Of a stretch of DNA of 64,000 bases, positions 33,025-41,822 are shown in pieces (within the stretch, counting starts at the first letter, position 1; each line of letters begins with the position of its first letter). A model generated the notes under the pieces. That model searched no databases and was not told the origin of the DNA. It saw only the letters and a list, made by a program, of their open reading frames with translations. The translations under genes and the position numbers were made by a program. The DNA is taken from NCBI GenBank assembly GCA_910575165.1, contig CAJTDS010000008.1, positions 1 through 64,000 of the forward strand. Reading direction: 5' to 3'. Source of the DNA: Eggerthellaceae bacterium. GTDB taxonomy: Bacteria; Actinomycetota; Coriobacteriia; Coriobacteriales; Eggerthellaceae.

Positions 33025-34476
33025 ATGACGGCCGGTCAGCTGAAAGAAACCGTTTCCGTGGGCCTTCTGGGCTACGGGCTGCTGCGCGCCTGGGTGGTCA
33101 TGTACCTTATGATCGCCCGCCAGCTTTCCGCCGAGCAGTTCTGGTACTCCTTCCTGCTCATGTCCGTCATCGCCCTGGCCGCCCTGCTGGTGGTTCCCTT
33201 GCGCCGCTTGCCGGCCTACGACCGCCACGAGCCGCTGTTCGACACGCTCTTCCTCGCGCTGGGTGTCGCGGGCTCCTGCTTCGTCTTCTTCGGCAACCAG
33301 CTTTGCGCCGGCGAGTACCTGAACGCCGGCTTCGCAGCCATCGGCCTGTGCGGCGGGTACTTCGAAGTGCGGTGGGGCGAGCGCTTCCTCCCCTACTCAG
33401 ACCGCAAGGTGTACTGCAACCTGCTGCTCGCCTTCCTCCTTGCCGCGATCATCGGGATCGTCGCGTCCGCGAACGTCCCGAGCGGACTGACCCTGGCCGA
33501 ATCGCTTGTCCTCGTGGGGGGCATGGGCGCCCTGTACATGAGCTCCCGCCATGCCGACGGAGACCGCGAATCGAACGGGGCGAGCCTGCTGAAGCCGTCG
33601 TCCGATAGCGGCGCCGCGCCGAAGGGCACCGCCAGGACGCTCTTCAACATCACGCTCACCGTGCTGCTGTTCAGCTTCGTCCAGATGTCCTCTACCAGCA
33701 TCTGCTACAGCTCCCTGCCAGTTTCCGACATCTACAACGCCCGGTTCATCGCCAACTTCGCCACAGCGGGCCTGCTGCTGCTCGTCTTCCTGCTACGAGG
33801 CGCCATAAGCGGTCTGGGGCTGCTCAAGGCGTTGCTTCCCATAACGGCCACCGGCCTGTTCCTGCAGATCCTGGACCAGAGCGCGCTTGCCATGGTGCCC
33901 GTGGTGATCCTTTTGGTGGGCAACAAGCTCTTCGACGTGCTCATGCTGCTTCTTGTCATCGAGCTGTCGCAGCGGGGTCGGGGCAACCCGACGCTGAGCT
34001 TCAGCCTGTTTGTGGGCGGCAAAACCCTCGGCTGCGCCTCGGGGATAGCCATAGGCGACGGCGCCGTTGCGCTCATCGGGTCCGACCCCACCCTGCTGTC
34101 GCTGTTCATCGGGCTTCTGGAAGTGCTGCTGGTGGTTTCGTTTCTGTGGATGTTCGGCATCAAGGATATCGCGTCCTCGGCATCGCAAGCCGCAGACCGA
34201 AGCGATGCCGCGGCGCCTGTCGCCTCCCTGCACGAGCGCGCCCTGGCCGCTGCCGGCCGTTACGGGCTGACGCCGCGCGAGACCGAGATCTTGGAGCTGC
34301 TTGCCCGCGGCAAGAACCGCGAGACCATCGCCCGGGACCATCACCTGTCCAAGAGCACCGTGCACACCCACATGATACATATCTACCAGAAGACCGGCGT
34401 GCACGGCCAGCAGGAGCTTATCGAGCTGGTTGAGAGCATCTCCCCTGATGAGTCGCCCTCAACCAGCCCGGTCTAG
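33025..34476 (+). CDS. Membrane LuxR-family regulator (12-TM, MFS-like sensor domain)
   Basis: A 483-residue protein. Residues 1-385 form about 12 hydrophobic helices (start LKETVSVGLLGYGLLRAWVVMYLMI; LLLLVFLLRGAI mid-way). Residues 405-470 are a LuxR-type helix-turn-helix: YGLTPRETEILELLARGKNRETIARDHHLSKSTVHTHMIHIYQKTGV. Such membrane-anchored LuxR regulators are numerous in Eggerthellaceae and usually stand next to the genes they control. Here the flavin reductase starts 158 bases downstream, making it the likely target. GAGGAGA precedes the ATG. The ligand is unknown. Confidence 0.9.
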   Translation: MTAGQLKETVSVGLLGYGLLRAWVVMYLMIARQLSAEQFWYSFLLMSVIALAALLVVPLRRLPAYDRHEPLFDTLFLALGVAGSCFVFFGNQLCAGEYLNAGFAAIGLCGGYFEVRWGERFLPYSDRKVYCNLLLAFLLAAIIGIVASANVPSGLTLAESLVLVGGMGALYMSSRHADGDRESNGASLLKPSSDSGAAPKGTARTLFNITLTVLLFSFVQMSSTSICYSSLPVSDIYNARFIANFATAGLLLLVFLLRGAISGLGLLKALLPITATGLFLQILDQSALAMVPVVILLVGNKLFDVLMLLLVIELSQRGRGNPTLSFSLFVGGKTLGCASGIAIGDGAVALIGSDPTLLSLFIGLLEVLLVVSFLWMFGIKDIASSASQAADRSDAAAPVASLHERALAAAGRYGLTPRETEILELLARGKNRETIARDHHLSKSTVHTHMIHIYQKTGVHGQQELIELVESISPDESPSTSPV

Positions 34477-34633
34477 AGCTTTTTCCGCAAAAATCAACCA
34501 ACCTGCAGGATGACCCTTCCGCCGCCTGGGGCCCATAGTGGCCGCAGCCGCAAAGGACGGCTGCGACGCGAAGCTTCCCGAGGGCCTTCCCGCGGAAGAG
34601 CGCGCCGTGCACGAAGAGAGGAAGGGAGCAGCT

Positions 34634-37156
34634 ATGAAAGACAGCAGCCTGAGCCGCCGCAGCTTCATTATGGGCGGATCGCTTCTGGGCCTGGGCGCCG
34701 CAGCGGGCCTGGCCGGGTGTGCAACGCCGAAGAAGGACGACGACCAACCGACGGCGTCCGCCGAAGAGCCGGGGGCGGACGCGAGCGCCGGCGGACGCGG
34801 CGTGGTGAAGGCCGACTCCACCCAGGCCGGCTACGCCGACGACGTGACCGTGAGCCTGACGGTGGACACCGACACCGGCAAGGTGACCGAGGTGTCCGTC
34901 GAAGGCCCCATGGAGACCCCCAACAAGGGCGGACGCGCCATCCGCGTCATGCAGCAGGCTATGCTGGACGCCCAGTCCGTGGACGTGGACTGCGTCGCCG
35001 GAGCCACCATCACCGCAAGCGCCGTGCTCTCCGCCGCCAAGGAAGCCTACGGCAAGGCCATGATCGGCGAGGGCCTGCGCCAGCGCAAGATGAAGCCCGG
35101 CACCTACACCGCCTCGGCCAAAAGCGGCTTCTGGCGCATCATCGATTTGCCGGTCACCGTCACGGTGAACGAGGACGCCATCCTGAACATCAAGACGCCC
35201 GAGGACCGATTCGAGCACGGCGAGACCGAAGTGGTCATGCAGTCGGTCATCGACCGCTTCTTCCCACGCGTGATCGCCAACCAGTCCATCAACGTGGACA
35301 CCGTCTCCGGCGCCACCCAGTCGTGCCTGGGCGTGCGCAACGCCATGCGCAAGGCCCTCGAGCAGGCCTTCGAGGCCGCCGGCGAGCCCGCCTGCGCCGA
35401 GGCCAAGTTCGAAGAGCCCGTGGATCTGAAGGTGGAAGCCGGCCAGGTTGAGGAAATCGAAGCCGACGTGCTGGTGGTGGGCCTGGGCAACGGCGGCGTG
35501 TTCGCCATGCGCAGCGCCCTTGAGGAGTTCCAGAACCGCACAGCCGGCAGCCTGGGCAATCTGGCGAAGATCGTGGGCATCGACCGGGCCGGACGCATCG
35601 GCGGCAAGTCGTCCATGACCCACGAGTCCTTCATGGTCAACCCCACCCGCTACGCCGAGGTGTTCAACGGCGGCACCCCCTATGCCGACACCGAGGACGT
35701 GCTGGCCGCCTACATGGACTACTGCACCCAGGACGGCAAGATGGTGGGCAAGGCCGAGTGCATCGAGTCCTACATCCGCAACTCCGGCGACACCGTGGAC
35801 TGGCTGTTCTCCCACGGCTGGCACTACGGCACCACGCCTGCCACCAAGGAGAAGGCCCCCTATGGCGCCCCGAACTCGTGCAACTTCAACAACCTGAACT
35901 CCTCGCGCCTGGATCCGGGCACCTACGAGGACCGTCGCAAGATGGTGGTCGGCTGGCTGGAGAGCATGGTGAACGAAGTGGTGTCTCAGGGCGGACGCGT
36001 GCTTCTGGAGACCGAGGGCTACGAAATCATGACCGAGGGCGGCGCCGTGACCGGCGTGAAGGCGCGCAACCTGGTGACCGGCAAGGAGTACGTCATCCAC
36101 GCCAAGTCGGTCATCATGAACACCGGCGGCTTCTCCCACAACTACGAGATGATGAACGAGCTTCTGGACGAGCAATGGCGCGGCTTCTACAAGTGCATCG
36201 GCTTCAGCCAGGACACCGGTGCCATGATCCAGGCGGCCCGCAACGTGGGCGCGAACCTGTTCAACGCCGGCATGCCCATCGCCATGCACTTCGGCACCGA
36301 CCACTGGCTGGAGATGTTCGACGACTTCAAGCCCCTGGAAAAGCTGCAGTACCGCACCGGCCGCTACAACGTGCAGACCATGAACAACATCCCCATGGGC
36401 GTAGCCGGCGACGCCACCTGCATCGCCGTAGGAGGCAAGACGTCTAAGCGCTTCATGGACGAGAAGAACCACACCAACTTCGCCGCAGGCACCCAGGACG
36501 AGCCCTTTACCCACTACAAGGGCGGAGCTGTGTACTACATGATCGCCTCGAAGGACGTGCTGGACGTCATCAAGAACGAGGGCTTCAACACCACCTCCTT
36601 CGACGGCTACAACTCCCAGGGCACCATCGTGAAGGAGACGCCGATTCCAGCGCTCTACGAAGCGCTTGATCAAGCGATTGTGGAGGAGATGGCCTTCAAG
36701 GCCGACACCATCGCCGATTTGGCAAAGCAGTGCGGCCTTGACGAGAAGGTGCTTGTCGAGACCGTGGACAGCTACAACGCCATGTGCGACGCAGGCGAAG
36801 ACACCGAGTTCGGCAAGGCGCCCGAGTTCCTAAAGAAGCTTGTGACAGGACCTTTCTACGCCATTAAGATCCATCAGGCCACCTTCGGCACCATCGGCGC
36901 CCTCGAGGTGGACAAGGATTGGACCGTCATCGACACCAACGGCGACCAGATTCGCGGCCTCTACGCCATCGGCCTGGACTCCATGGGCGTAATCCACTGC
37001 CCCAACCGCACCTACAACGGCTTCGGCGGCACCGCCCAGGGGTGGCTCCACACCGGCGGGCGCATGGCGGGCAAGAACGCCGTGGCGTACGTGGACGAAA
37101 CCTACGGCCTGAGCTTCGCCCCCTACAAGCTGGGCGACGTGGAGGACGGCTTCTAG
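34634..37156 (+). CDS. Tat-exported lipoprotein flavin reductase (two FMN_bind domains plus FAD_binding_2)
   Basis: An 840-residue extracytoplasmic reductase. It has the twin-arginine signal SRRSFIMGG followed by a lipobox LAGC (Cys29). Two FMN_bind domains follow, with attachment motifs AGATITAS (122-129) and SGATQS (225-230). The rest is the fumarate-reductase-type FAD domain starting ADVLVVGLGNGGVFA (277) and ending GFGGTAQGWLHTGGRMAGKNA. Electrons would pass over covalent FMN to FAD and then to an organic acceptor such as an enoate; family members reduce fumarate, urocanate, acrylates or cinnamates. The start at 34634 follows GGAAGGGAG; a longer frame to 34538 lacks a signal peptide at its N-terminus. 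Which acceptor is used is not visible. Confidence 0.92.
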   Translation: MKDSSLSRRSFIMGGSLLGLGAAAGLAGCATPKKDDDQPTASAEEPGADASAGGRGVVKADSTQAGYADDVTVSLTVDTDTGKVTEVSVEGPMETPNKGGRAIRVMQQAMLDAQSVDVDCVAGATITASAVLSAAKEAYGKAMIGEGLRQRKMKPGTYTASAKSGFWRIIDLPVTVTVNEDAILNIKTPEDRFEHGETEVVMQSVIDRFFPRVIANQSINVDTVSGATQSCLGVRNAMRKALEQAFEAAGEPACAEAKFEEPVDLKVEAGQVEEIEADVLVVGLGNGGVFAMRSALEEFQNRTAGSLGNLAKIVGIDRAGRIGGKSSMTHESFMVNPTRYAEVFNGGTPYADTEDVLAAYMDYCTQDGKMVGKAECIESYIRNSGDTVDWLFSHGWHYGTTPATKEKAPYGAPNSCNFNNLNSSRLDPGTYEDRRKMVVGWLESMVNEVVSQGGRVLLETEGYEIMTEGGAVTGVKARNLVTGKEYVIHAKSVIMNTGGFSHNYEMMNELLDEQWRGFYKCIGFSQDTGAMIQAARNVGANLFNAGMPIAMHFGTDHWLEMFDDFKPLEKLQYRTGRYNVQTMNNIPMGVAGDATCIAVGGKTSKRFMDEKNHTNFAAGTQDEPFTHYKGGAVYYMIASKDVLDVIKNEGFNTTSFDGYNSQGTIVKETPIPALYEALDQAIVEEMAFKADTIADLAKQCGLDEKVLVETVDSYNAMCDAGEDTEFGKAPEFLKKLVTGPFYAIKIHQATFGTIGALEVDKDWTVIDTNGDQIRGLYAIGLDSMGVIHCPNRTYNGFGGTAQGWLHTGGRMAGKNAVAYVDETYGLSFAPYKLGDVEDGF

Positions 37157-37173
37157 GAAACTCTTTTTTCGAA

Positions 37174-37208
37174 GACGGTGCCGCCCTTCCCCTCTGGGCT
37201 GCACCGTC
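37174..37208 (+). terminator. Hairpin after the flavin reductase
   Basis: GACGGTGC (37174-37181) pairs with GCACCGTC (37201-37208), with partial pairing inside, followed by GATTT. A second stem at 37223-37244 (GGGCCGTC/GACGGCCC) follows. Together they probably end the plus-strand transcript. Confidence 0.55.
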
Positions 37209-37291
37209 GATTTGGCAGAACAGGGCCGTCCTCGCCGACGGCCCCGCTCTACTATGCACCCCCTCGAAAGCTTTTTCGCCGCAGAATGAGA

Positions 37292-37319
37292 AACGGGCCC
37301 GCAGCTTGGCGGGCCCGTT
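37292..37319 (-). terminator. Terminator of efp
   Basis: A perfect 11-bp stem (37292-37302 with 37309-37319), followed on the minus strand by TTTCTCATT, lies 31 bases past the efp stop codon. Confidence 0.8.
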
Positions 37320-37349
37320 CGATTCTGCGAAGCGATGCGCGACCGGCGG

Positions 37350-37910
37350 CTACACGCGCTTGATGACGCGGCCGTCGCGGGTGTCGATCTGCAGCACGTC
37401 GCCGATCTCGATGAACGTGGGCACCTGCAGCTCGATGCCCGTCTCCAGGGTGGCGGGCTTGGTGGTGTTGGTGGCGGTGTCGCCCTTGAAGCCGGGCTCG
37501 GTGTGGGTGACTTCCAGCTCCACGAACATCTGGGGCTCGATGGAGATGAGCTCCTCGCCGGCGTACAGCAGGCTGGCCTCGTCGTTCTCCTTCAGCCACT
37601 TCGCCGCGTCGCCCACGGTCTCAGCCGGAATCTCCAGCTGCTCGTAGGTGGTGTTGTCCATGAAGTTGTAGTTGGCGCCGTCGTTGTACAGGTACTGCAT
37701 CTTCTTGGTCTCCAGGCGCACCGTGTCGAACTTGGTGCCGGAGTTGAAGGTGTAGTCCACCACGCGGCCGGTCTTGATGTCCTTGAGCTTCGTACGCACG
37801 AACGCACCGCCCTTGCCCGGCTTCACGTGCTGGAACTCCACGATGGTGCACAGCTTGCCGTTGTACTCGATGCACATGCCGTTGCGGAAATCGGCGGTAG
37901 AGATAGCCAC
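37350..37910 (-). CDS. efp: Elongation factor P
   Basis: A 186-residue EF-P, which binds stalled ribosomes and promotes peptide-bond formation at proline runs. The KOW-like first domain reads ISTADFRNGMCIEYNGKLCTIVEFQHVKPGKGGAFVRTKLKD, with a lysine (PGKG) at the tip that enters the ribosome and is modified in many bacteria. Two OB domains follow. GTG 37910 is chosen: an AGGA site precedes it and the longer frame to 38204 crosses the promoter. In this family of gene neighbourhoods, efp follows pepP and aroQ, as here. Confidence 0.96.
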   Translation of the reverse strand: MAISTADFRNGMCIEYNGKLCTIVEFQHVKPGKGGAFVRTKLKDIKTGRVVDYTFNSGTKFDTVRLETKKMQYLYNDGANYNFMDNTTYEQLEIPAETVGDAAKWLKENDEASLLYAGEELISIEPQMFVELEVTHTEPGFKGDTATNTTKPATLETGIELQVPTFIEIGDVLQIDTRDGRVIKRV

Positions 37911-37973
37911 GGATGCTTCCTTTCGCTCACGCTGCAGGCCCACCGGCCATGCCGCGTCCAATTCAACCGCCCT

Positions 37974-38002
37974 ATTATAGCCGCCCGCGCCCACCTGCGC
38001 AA
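37974..38002 (-). promoter_or_regulatory. Vegetative promoter of efp
   Basis: TTGCGC, 17 bases and TATAAT on the minus strand form a near-consensus sigma-70-type promoter 64 bases before the GTG. Confidence 0.8.
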
Positions 38003-38041
38003 AAATTACGGAAGAGGGGACGTGCAGCCACTGGCGACTGT

Positions 38042-38130
38042 CGAGCGGCAAGGAGCGAGGGGGCGCAGCATCCGACAGGGGCGAGCCGCAAGGAGCGAGG
38101 GGCGCAGCGTCCGGCAAGGGCGAGCGGCAA
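38042..38130. repeat. Tandem repeat, about 40-base period
   Basis: Two full units and a 10-base start of a third, each beginning CGAGCSGCAAGGAGCGAGGG, occupy the gap between efp and the AroQ-PepP gene. The 499-base gap also holds two inverted repeats (38161, 38362) and no credible gene. Confidence 0.7.
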
Positions 38131-38160
38131 CCTCCCGCATCGCACCCGAACCGCCCGCAC

Positions 38161-38226
38161 CCAATCCCGCATAATCGGCAGGTTGGTGCAGAAAAATTCG
38201 TCAACCTGCCGATTGTGCGGGATTGG
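38161..38226. repeat. Interspersed inverted repeat, copy B
   Basis: Arms 38161-38185 and 38202-38226 match at 24 of 25 positions around a 16-base A-rich loop. This is the best-preserved copy of the family also found at 14676 and 38362, with a half copy near 45417. Confidence 0.85.
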
Positions 38227-38361
38227 GGCGGGGAAGATCAGGTAGCGGGATGGCGGCGAGGGGTCGGGTCGGCGGGATGCGGGCTGGGGGTTGGGGCGAA
38301 GGGGCTCGCGGTACCAGCGGCTGGAGCGTTGCGCGCAATGCCGCCACTATTGGGTCGGAAG

Positions 38362-38419
38362 TCGTGCATACCAAGCAGGTTGGAGCGCTTTTCCGCACGA
38401 ACCTGCCCGGTATGCACGA
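38362..38419. repeat. Interspersed inverted repeat, copy C
   Basis: Arms 38362-38381 and 38400-38419 match at 18 of 20 positions around an 18-base loop. The inner core GCAGGTT/AACCTGC is shared with copies A and B, while the outer arm differs (TCGTGCATACC), yet the two arms match each other. Compensating change of this kind points to selection for the folded form. Confidence 0.8.
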
Positions 38420-38509
38420 TTGGACCGGCCAAATCAGGCCCCGCGCAAGACGATAGCCTCGTCATCCTCTACGGCCAGGATGCGCACGCTCTCCATGGCA
38501 CCCAAATCC

Positions 38510-40264
38510 CTAGATCACGACCATATCGTGGGTGGAGGCGGTGAACACCGAAAAGCCGTCCTCGGTCACCACGCCGAAGTCCTCCAAGCGCATGCCGAAC
38601 TCGCCCGGCAGGTACACGCCCGGCTCCACGGTGACCACGCTGCCGGCCGCAAGGGGGTTCGGGTTGCGCGGCGAGAGGTTCGGCAGCTCGTGGATGTCGA
38701 TCCCCACGCCATGCCCCAGCCCATGGCCCATCTTCCCCGCGAAGCCGCGCTCGGCCAGAACCTGCTCGGCAAGCTCGTGCATCTGCGCTCCGGTCACGCC
38801 CGGGCGGATGGCCGCCTCCACCGCTTCGTTGGCCGCGCGGATGGCCCGGTAAGCCGCCTCCATGCGAGGGGTCGGCCGGCCCAAAAACACCGTGCGCGTC
38901 ATGTCCGAGCAGTACCCGAAGGCCCGCGCGCCGAAATCGAGCACCACGCACTGGCCTGCCTGCAGCACCGTCTGCCCGGGGATGGCATGGGGGCTCGCGC
39001 CGTTGGGGCCGCACGCCACGATGGAGCCGAACGCGAGCCCCTCGGCACCGCGGGCCAGCATGAACGACTCCAGCTCCAGCTGCACCTGGCGCTCGGTCAT
39101 GCCGGGTCGCATGTACTCGACGATATGGGCGAACGCCGCGTCGGTGATGGCCTGGGCCGCCTTCATGCGGGCAATCTCGACGGCGTCCTTCACGGCCCGA
39201 AGCCGCAGCACCACGTCGTCAGTCTCCCGAAGCGACACGGCCAAGGGCACCTCGTCCGGCTCGGAGATGTTGGAAGCCGCCTTCTCCAGCGCCCGGAACT
39301 CGGCCAGGGCCATGGAGTCCTCGATCCCCAGGACGAAGCTAGCGCCGCACTGAACCGCATCGGGCCTGATGCCGTCGCAGAGCTCGCGGATGCATCCCAG
39401 GGCGAAGGCCCCATGCCCCTGGCGGGAGGAATCCACGGCCACGACATCGCCGCATGCGCGGGCCGCCGAAGCCGCCGCTTCGCTGTAACGCGAATCGGTA
39501 TGGAGAATCGCCTGGTCAGAGGTTACCAGCAGCCCATGGGCCTGCTCGTCGTCGAACACGTCGTCGAAGGCGGTGAGGTAGCGGATGTTGGAGGTGTCGC
39601 GGACCAGGAAGGCCCCAAGCCCCAACTGCCCCATGCGCTCGCGCATACGGCCCAGACGGCATGCCGAAGCTTCAGCGTCGAAGAGGCCCGCTTGGTCGCC
39701 CTCGTCGGCATCGCCGTGCTCGCCGGTGTCGTCGGACACGGCGCCAACGCCCACCGTTTCGGCCGCCGCAGGCGCAGCCACGACGACCTGTCCGGGAGCG
39801 CAGCGCTGCTCGTACCCCTCGCCCAAGCGCTCGGTGGCGCCGCCCAGCAAAATATCCAGCCCGTCGCAATAGCCCTGGAACCCGCGCCCCTTCACCTGGG
39901 CCACGCAGGCGGGGGCGATGACCGAGACCGCACGGAACGGCTCTCGGGCGTCCACGTCGGAGATGTGCACCTCGACGCAGGGCACGTCCACCCCGCCCAG
40001 CGCATCGCGCAGCGCATAGGAGTAATGGGTATGGGCACCCGGATTGTACACGATGCCGCCGTAGACGCCCAAAGCACCGTGGATGGCATCCACCAGCGCC
40101 CCTTCGCTGTTGGACTGAAAGCAGTCCAGCCCCACGCCCTTCGACGCCGCATACTCCCCCACGAACGCCTCCAGGTCCGCCAAGCTGCGGTCCCCGTAAA
40201 CACCCGGCTCACGAACCCCCAGCATATCCAGATTAGGACCGTTCATCAGCAAATACTTCTTCAC
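38510..40264 (-). CDS. aroQ: Fusion of type II 3-dehydroquinate dehydratase and Xaa-Pro aminopeptidase (M24)
   Basis: A 584-residue protein. Residues 1-150 are AroQ: MNGPNLDMLGVREPGVYG, FQSNSEGALVDAIH, NPGAHTHYSYALRDAL and VEVHISDVDAREPFR, the full active-site set for dehydrating 3-dehydroquinate. After a 45-residue acidic linker come a creatinase N-like domain and an M24 peptidase domain. Its five metal ligands are all present: DFGARAFGYCSDMTRTVF, HGLGHGVGIDIHE, VEPGVYLPG and MRLEDFG. aroQ, pepP and efp are often adjacent in Gram-positive bacteria, but here the first two are one frame with no internal stop or ribosome site that I can see. GTG 40264 follows AAGGAATGCT. Two separate enzymes made by cleavage cannot be excluded. 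Confidence 0.9.
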   Translation of the reverse strand: MKKYLLMNGPNLDMLGVREPGVYGDRSLADLEAFVGEYAASKGVGLDCFQSNSEGALVDAIHGALGVYGGIVYNPGAHTHYSYALRDALGGVDVPCVEVHISDVDAREPFRAVSVIAPACVAQVKGRGFQGYCDGLDILLGGATERLGEGYEQRCAPGQVVVAAPAAAETVGVGAVSDDTGEHGDADEGDQAGLFDAEASACRLGRMRERMGQLGLGAFLVRDTSNIRYLTAFDDVFDDEQAHGLLVTSDQAILHTDSRYSEAAASAARACGDVVAVDSSRQGHGAFALGCIRELCDGIRPDAVQCGASFVLGIEDSMALAEFRALEKAASNISEPDEVPLAVSLRETDDVVLRLRAVKDAVEIARMKAAQAITDAAFAHIVEYMRPGMTERQVQLELESFMLARGAEGLAFGSIVACGPNGASPHAIPGQTVLQAGQCVVLDFGARAFGYCSDMTRTVFLGRPTPRMEAAYRAIRAANEAVEAAIRPGVTGAQMHELAEQVLAERGFAGKMGHGLGHGVGIDIHELPNLSPRNPNPLAAGSVVTVEPGVYLPGEFGMRLEDFGVVTEDGFSVFTASTHDMVVI

Positions 40265-40339
40265 AGCATTCCTTTCTACCAGGACGCATCCGCCACAAAC
40301 CGCCGCACCCGCCGCTGCAAAATCGCTTCGCCCGCGCCC

Positions 40340-40565
40340 GGCCGTTGGTCGCGGGAGAGCCGAGCGATTCCGCAGCCGCACAGTTCCACTGCGGCGAAAA
40401 CCCGCACGCGCTCGGCCGTTGGCGGTGGGAGGGCTGAGCGATTCCGCATCAGCAAAGTTCCGCATCAGCAAAACCCGCACGCGCGCTGAGGCCGAGAACG
40501 GAGGGGCTGAGCGATTCCGCAGCAGCAAAGATCCGCAACAGCAAAGCGCAAACGAGCGAGGACAA
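40340..40565. repeat. Tandem repeat, three units of about 75 bases
   Basis: Units begin at 40340, 40414 and 40490 with GGCCG, share GGGAG-GCYGAGCGATTCCGCA, and continue with CAGCAAA/CCGCA stretches. They fill the 448-base gap between aroB and the AroQ-PepP gene. No gene is seen in the gap. Confidence 0.75.
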
Positions 40566-40636
40566 GCGAAGCCCCTCAGTTCTCGGCCTCAGCGCGCCTA
40601 AGCGAGTCGGACAAGCGAAGTCCTCCCACCGCCAAC
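40418..40636. repeat. Nested long inverted repeats
   Basis: An inner pair, 40481-40508 with 40570-40597, matches at 27 of 28 positions. An outer pair, 40418-40432 with 40622-40636, is a perfect 15-base match. Transcripts through here would form a large two-part hairpin. Direct copies of GACAAGCGAAG follow at 40561, 40609 and (as GATAAGCGAAG) 40660. Confidence 0.75.
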
Positions 40637-40712
40637 AACCAAGCGCCTAAGCAAGCGAGGATAAGCGAAGCCCCCTCGCCTCCAGTCGCGGGGCGCCTAA
40701 GCGAGCAGCGGC

Positions 40713-41822
40713 CTAAACCGCCGCCACCCACTCCTCGAGCGCCTCCAGAACCACGGCGTCCTCCACCGCCTGCACCACCCAATCGCCCACATCGCGCGGC
40801 AGCACGAAGCGGATGGACCCGCCGCGGGTCTTCTTGTCGTGCTTCATGGCGGCCAGCATGTCTGCCGCAGGGGCGCGCCACTCGAACGCGGGCAGCCCCA
40901 GCGCGTCCAGCAGCTGACCTTGGGTTTCCACGAACTCCGGCGAGGTGCCCAGCAGCACTTCGGCCATGCGGGCCGCGAAGCGCATGCCCTCTGCCACGGC
41001 GGCGCCGTGCGAGAAGGTGCCGTAGCCGGCCAGCTTCTCGATGCCGTGGGCCAGGGTATGGCCGTAGTTCAGGCACTCGCGCACGCCGCAGCTCTCGGTC
41101 TTGTCCCGAGAGACCACGTTCGCCTTGAACACCACGCAGCGGGCGATGGCCTGCTGCACCACGTCGGCGTTGCGGGCGGCCATGGCGTCGGCGTTGCCGA
41201 GCAGCCAGAAGAAGAAGTCGTCGGAGTCGATGACGGCGGACTTCGCAACCTCGGCGCAGCCGCAGGCCCATTCGCGCTCGGGCAGCGTGGCCAGGGTGGC
41301 GGTGTCGGCGCACACGTAGGCAGGCTGCCAGAACGTTCCCACCAGGTTCTTCCCCGCCTCCAGATTCACGGCCGTCTTGCCGCCCACCGAGGAGTCCACC
41401 ATGGAGAGCAAGGTGGTAGGCACCTGCACCACGGGAAGACCGCGCATGAAGGTGGAGCCGACGAAACCGGCAAGGTCGCCCACCACGCCGCCGCCCAGGG
41501 CCACCACCGCGCTGTCGCGGCCGAGGCCGAGCATGGCCATGGCCTCCCACAGCTCGCCAGCCACGGCCAGCGACTTCGCCTCCTCGCCGGCAGGCACGGA
41601 GATGTCGGCCACGGGAGCGCCGAAAGCGCCGAGCGCATCCTTGGCTTGCTTCAGGCACAGGGGCGCCACGGTATCGTCGGTGACCACCAGCAGCCGCTTC
41701 GCCTTCGACAGCGCCGGCACCTGGGCAAGCTTCTCCCCCAGGCTCTGCAAGATCCCCTGGCCGATGCGCACGTCGTAGGCCTCTTCGCCAGGGATGTTCA
41801 CCACTACTTTTGTTGCAGGCAT
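40713..41822 (-). CDS. aroB: 3-dehydroquinate synthase
   Basis: A 369-residue NAD/metal-dependent enzyme that cyclises DAHP in the shikimate pathway. The nucleotide segment ALGGGVVGDLAGFVGSTFMRGLPVVQVPTTLLSMVDSSVGGKTAVN is diagnostic, and the metal histidines lie in RECLNYGHTLAHGIE and later in the C-terminal helices. It overlaps the aroK stop by 19 bases. The gene ends before the repeat-rich gap that separates it from AroQ-PepP. Confidence 0.96.
   Translation of the reverse strand: MPATKVVVNIPGEEAYDVRIGQGILQSLGEKLAQVPALSKAKRLLVVTDDTVAPLCLKQAKDALGAFGAPVADISVPAGEEAKSLAVAGELWEAMAMLGLGRDSAVVALGGGVVGDLAGFVGSTFMRGLPVVQVPTTLLSMVDSSVGGKTAVNLEAGKNLVGTFWQPAYVCADTATLATLPEREWACGCAEVAKSAVIDSDDFFFWLLGNADAMAARNADVVQQAIARCVVFKANVVSRDKTESCGVRECLNYGHTLAHGIEKLAGYGTFSHGAAVAEGMRFAARMAEVLLGTSPEFVETQGQLLDALGLPAFEWRAPAADMLAAMKHDKKTRGGSIRFVLPRDVGDWVVQAVEDAVVLEALEEWVAAV

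Noticed and set aside
40340-40680. Repeat array as a CRISPR
   Set aside because: Units are about 75 bases with diverged sequence and no equal spacers. No cas gene is present. No CRISPR array was seen anywhere in the window.
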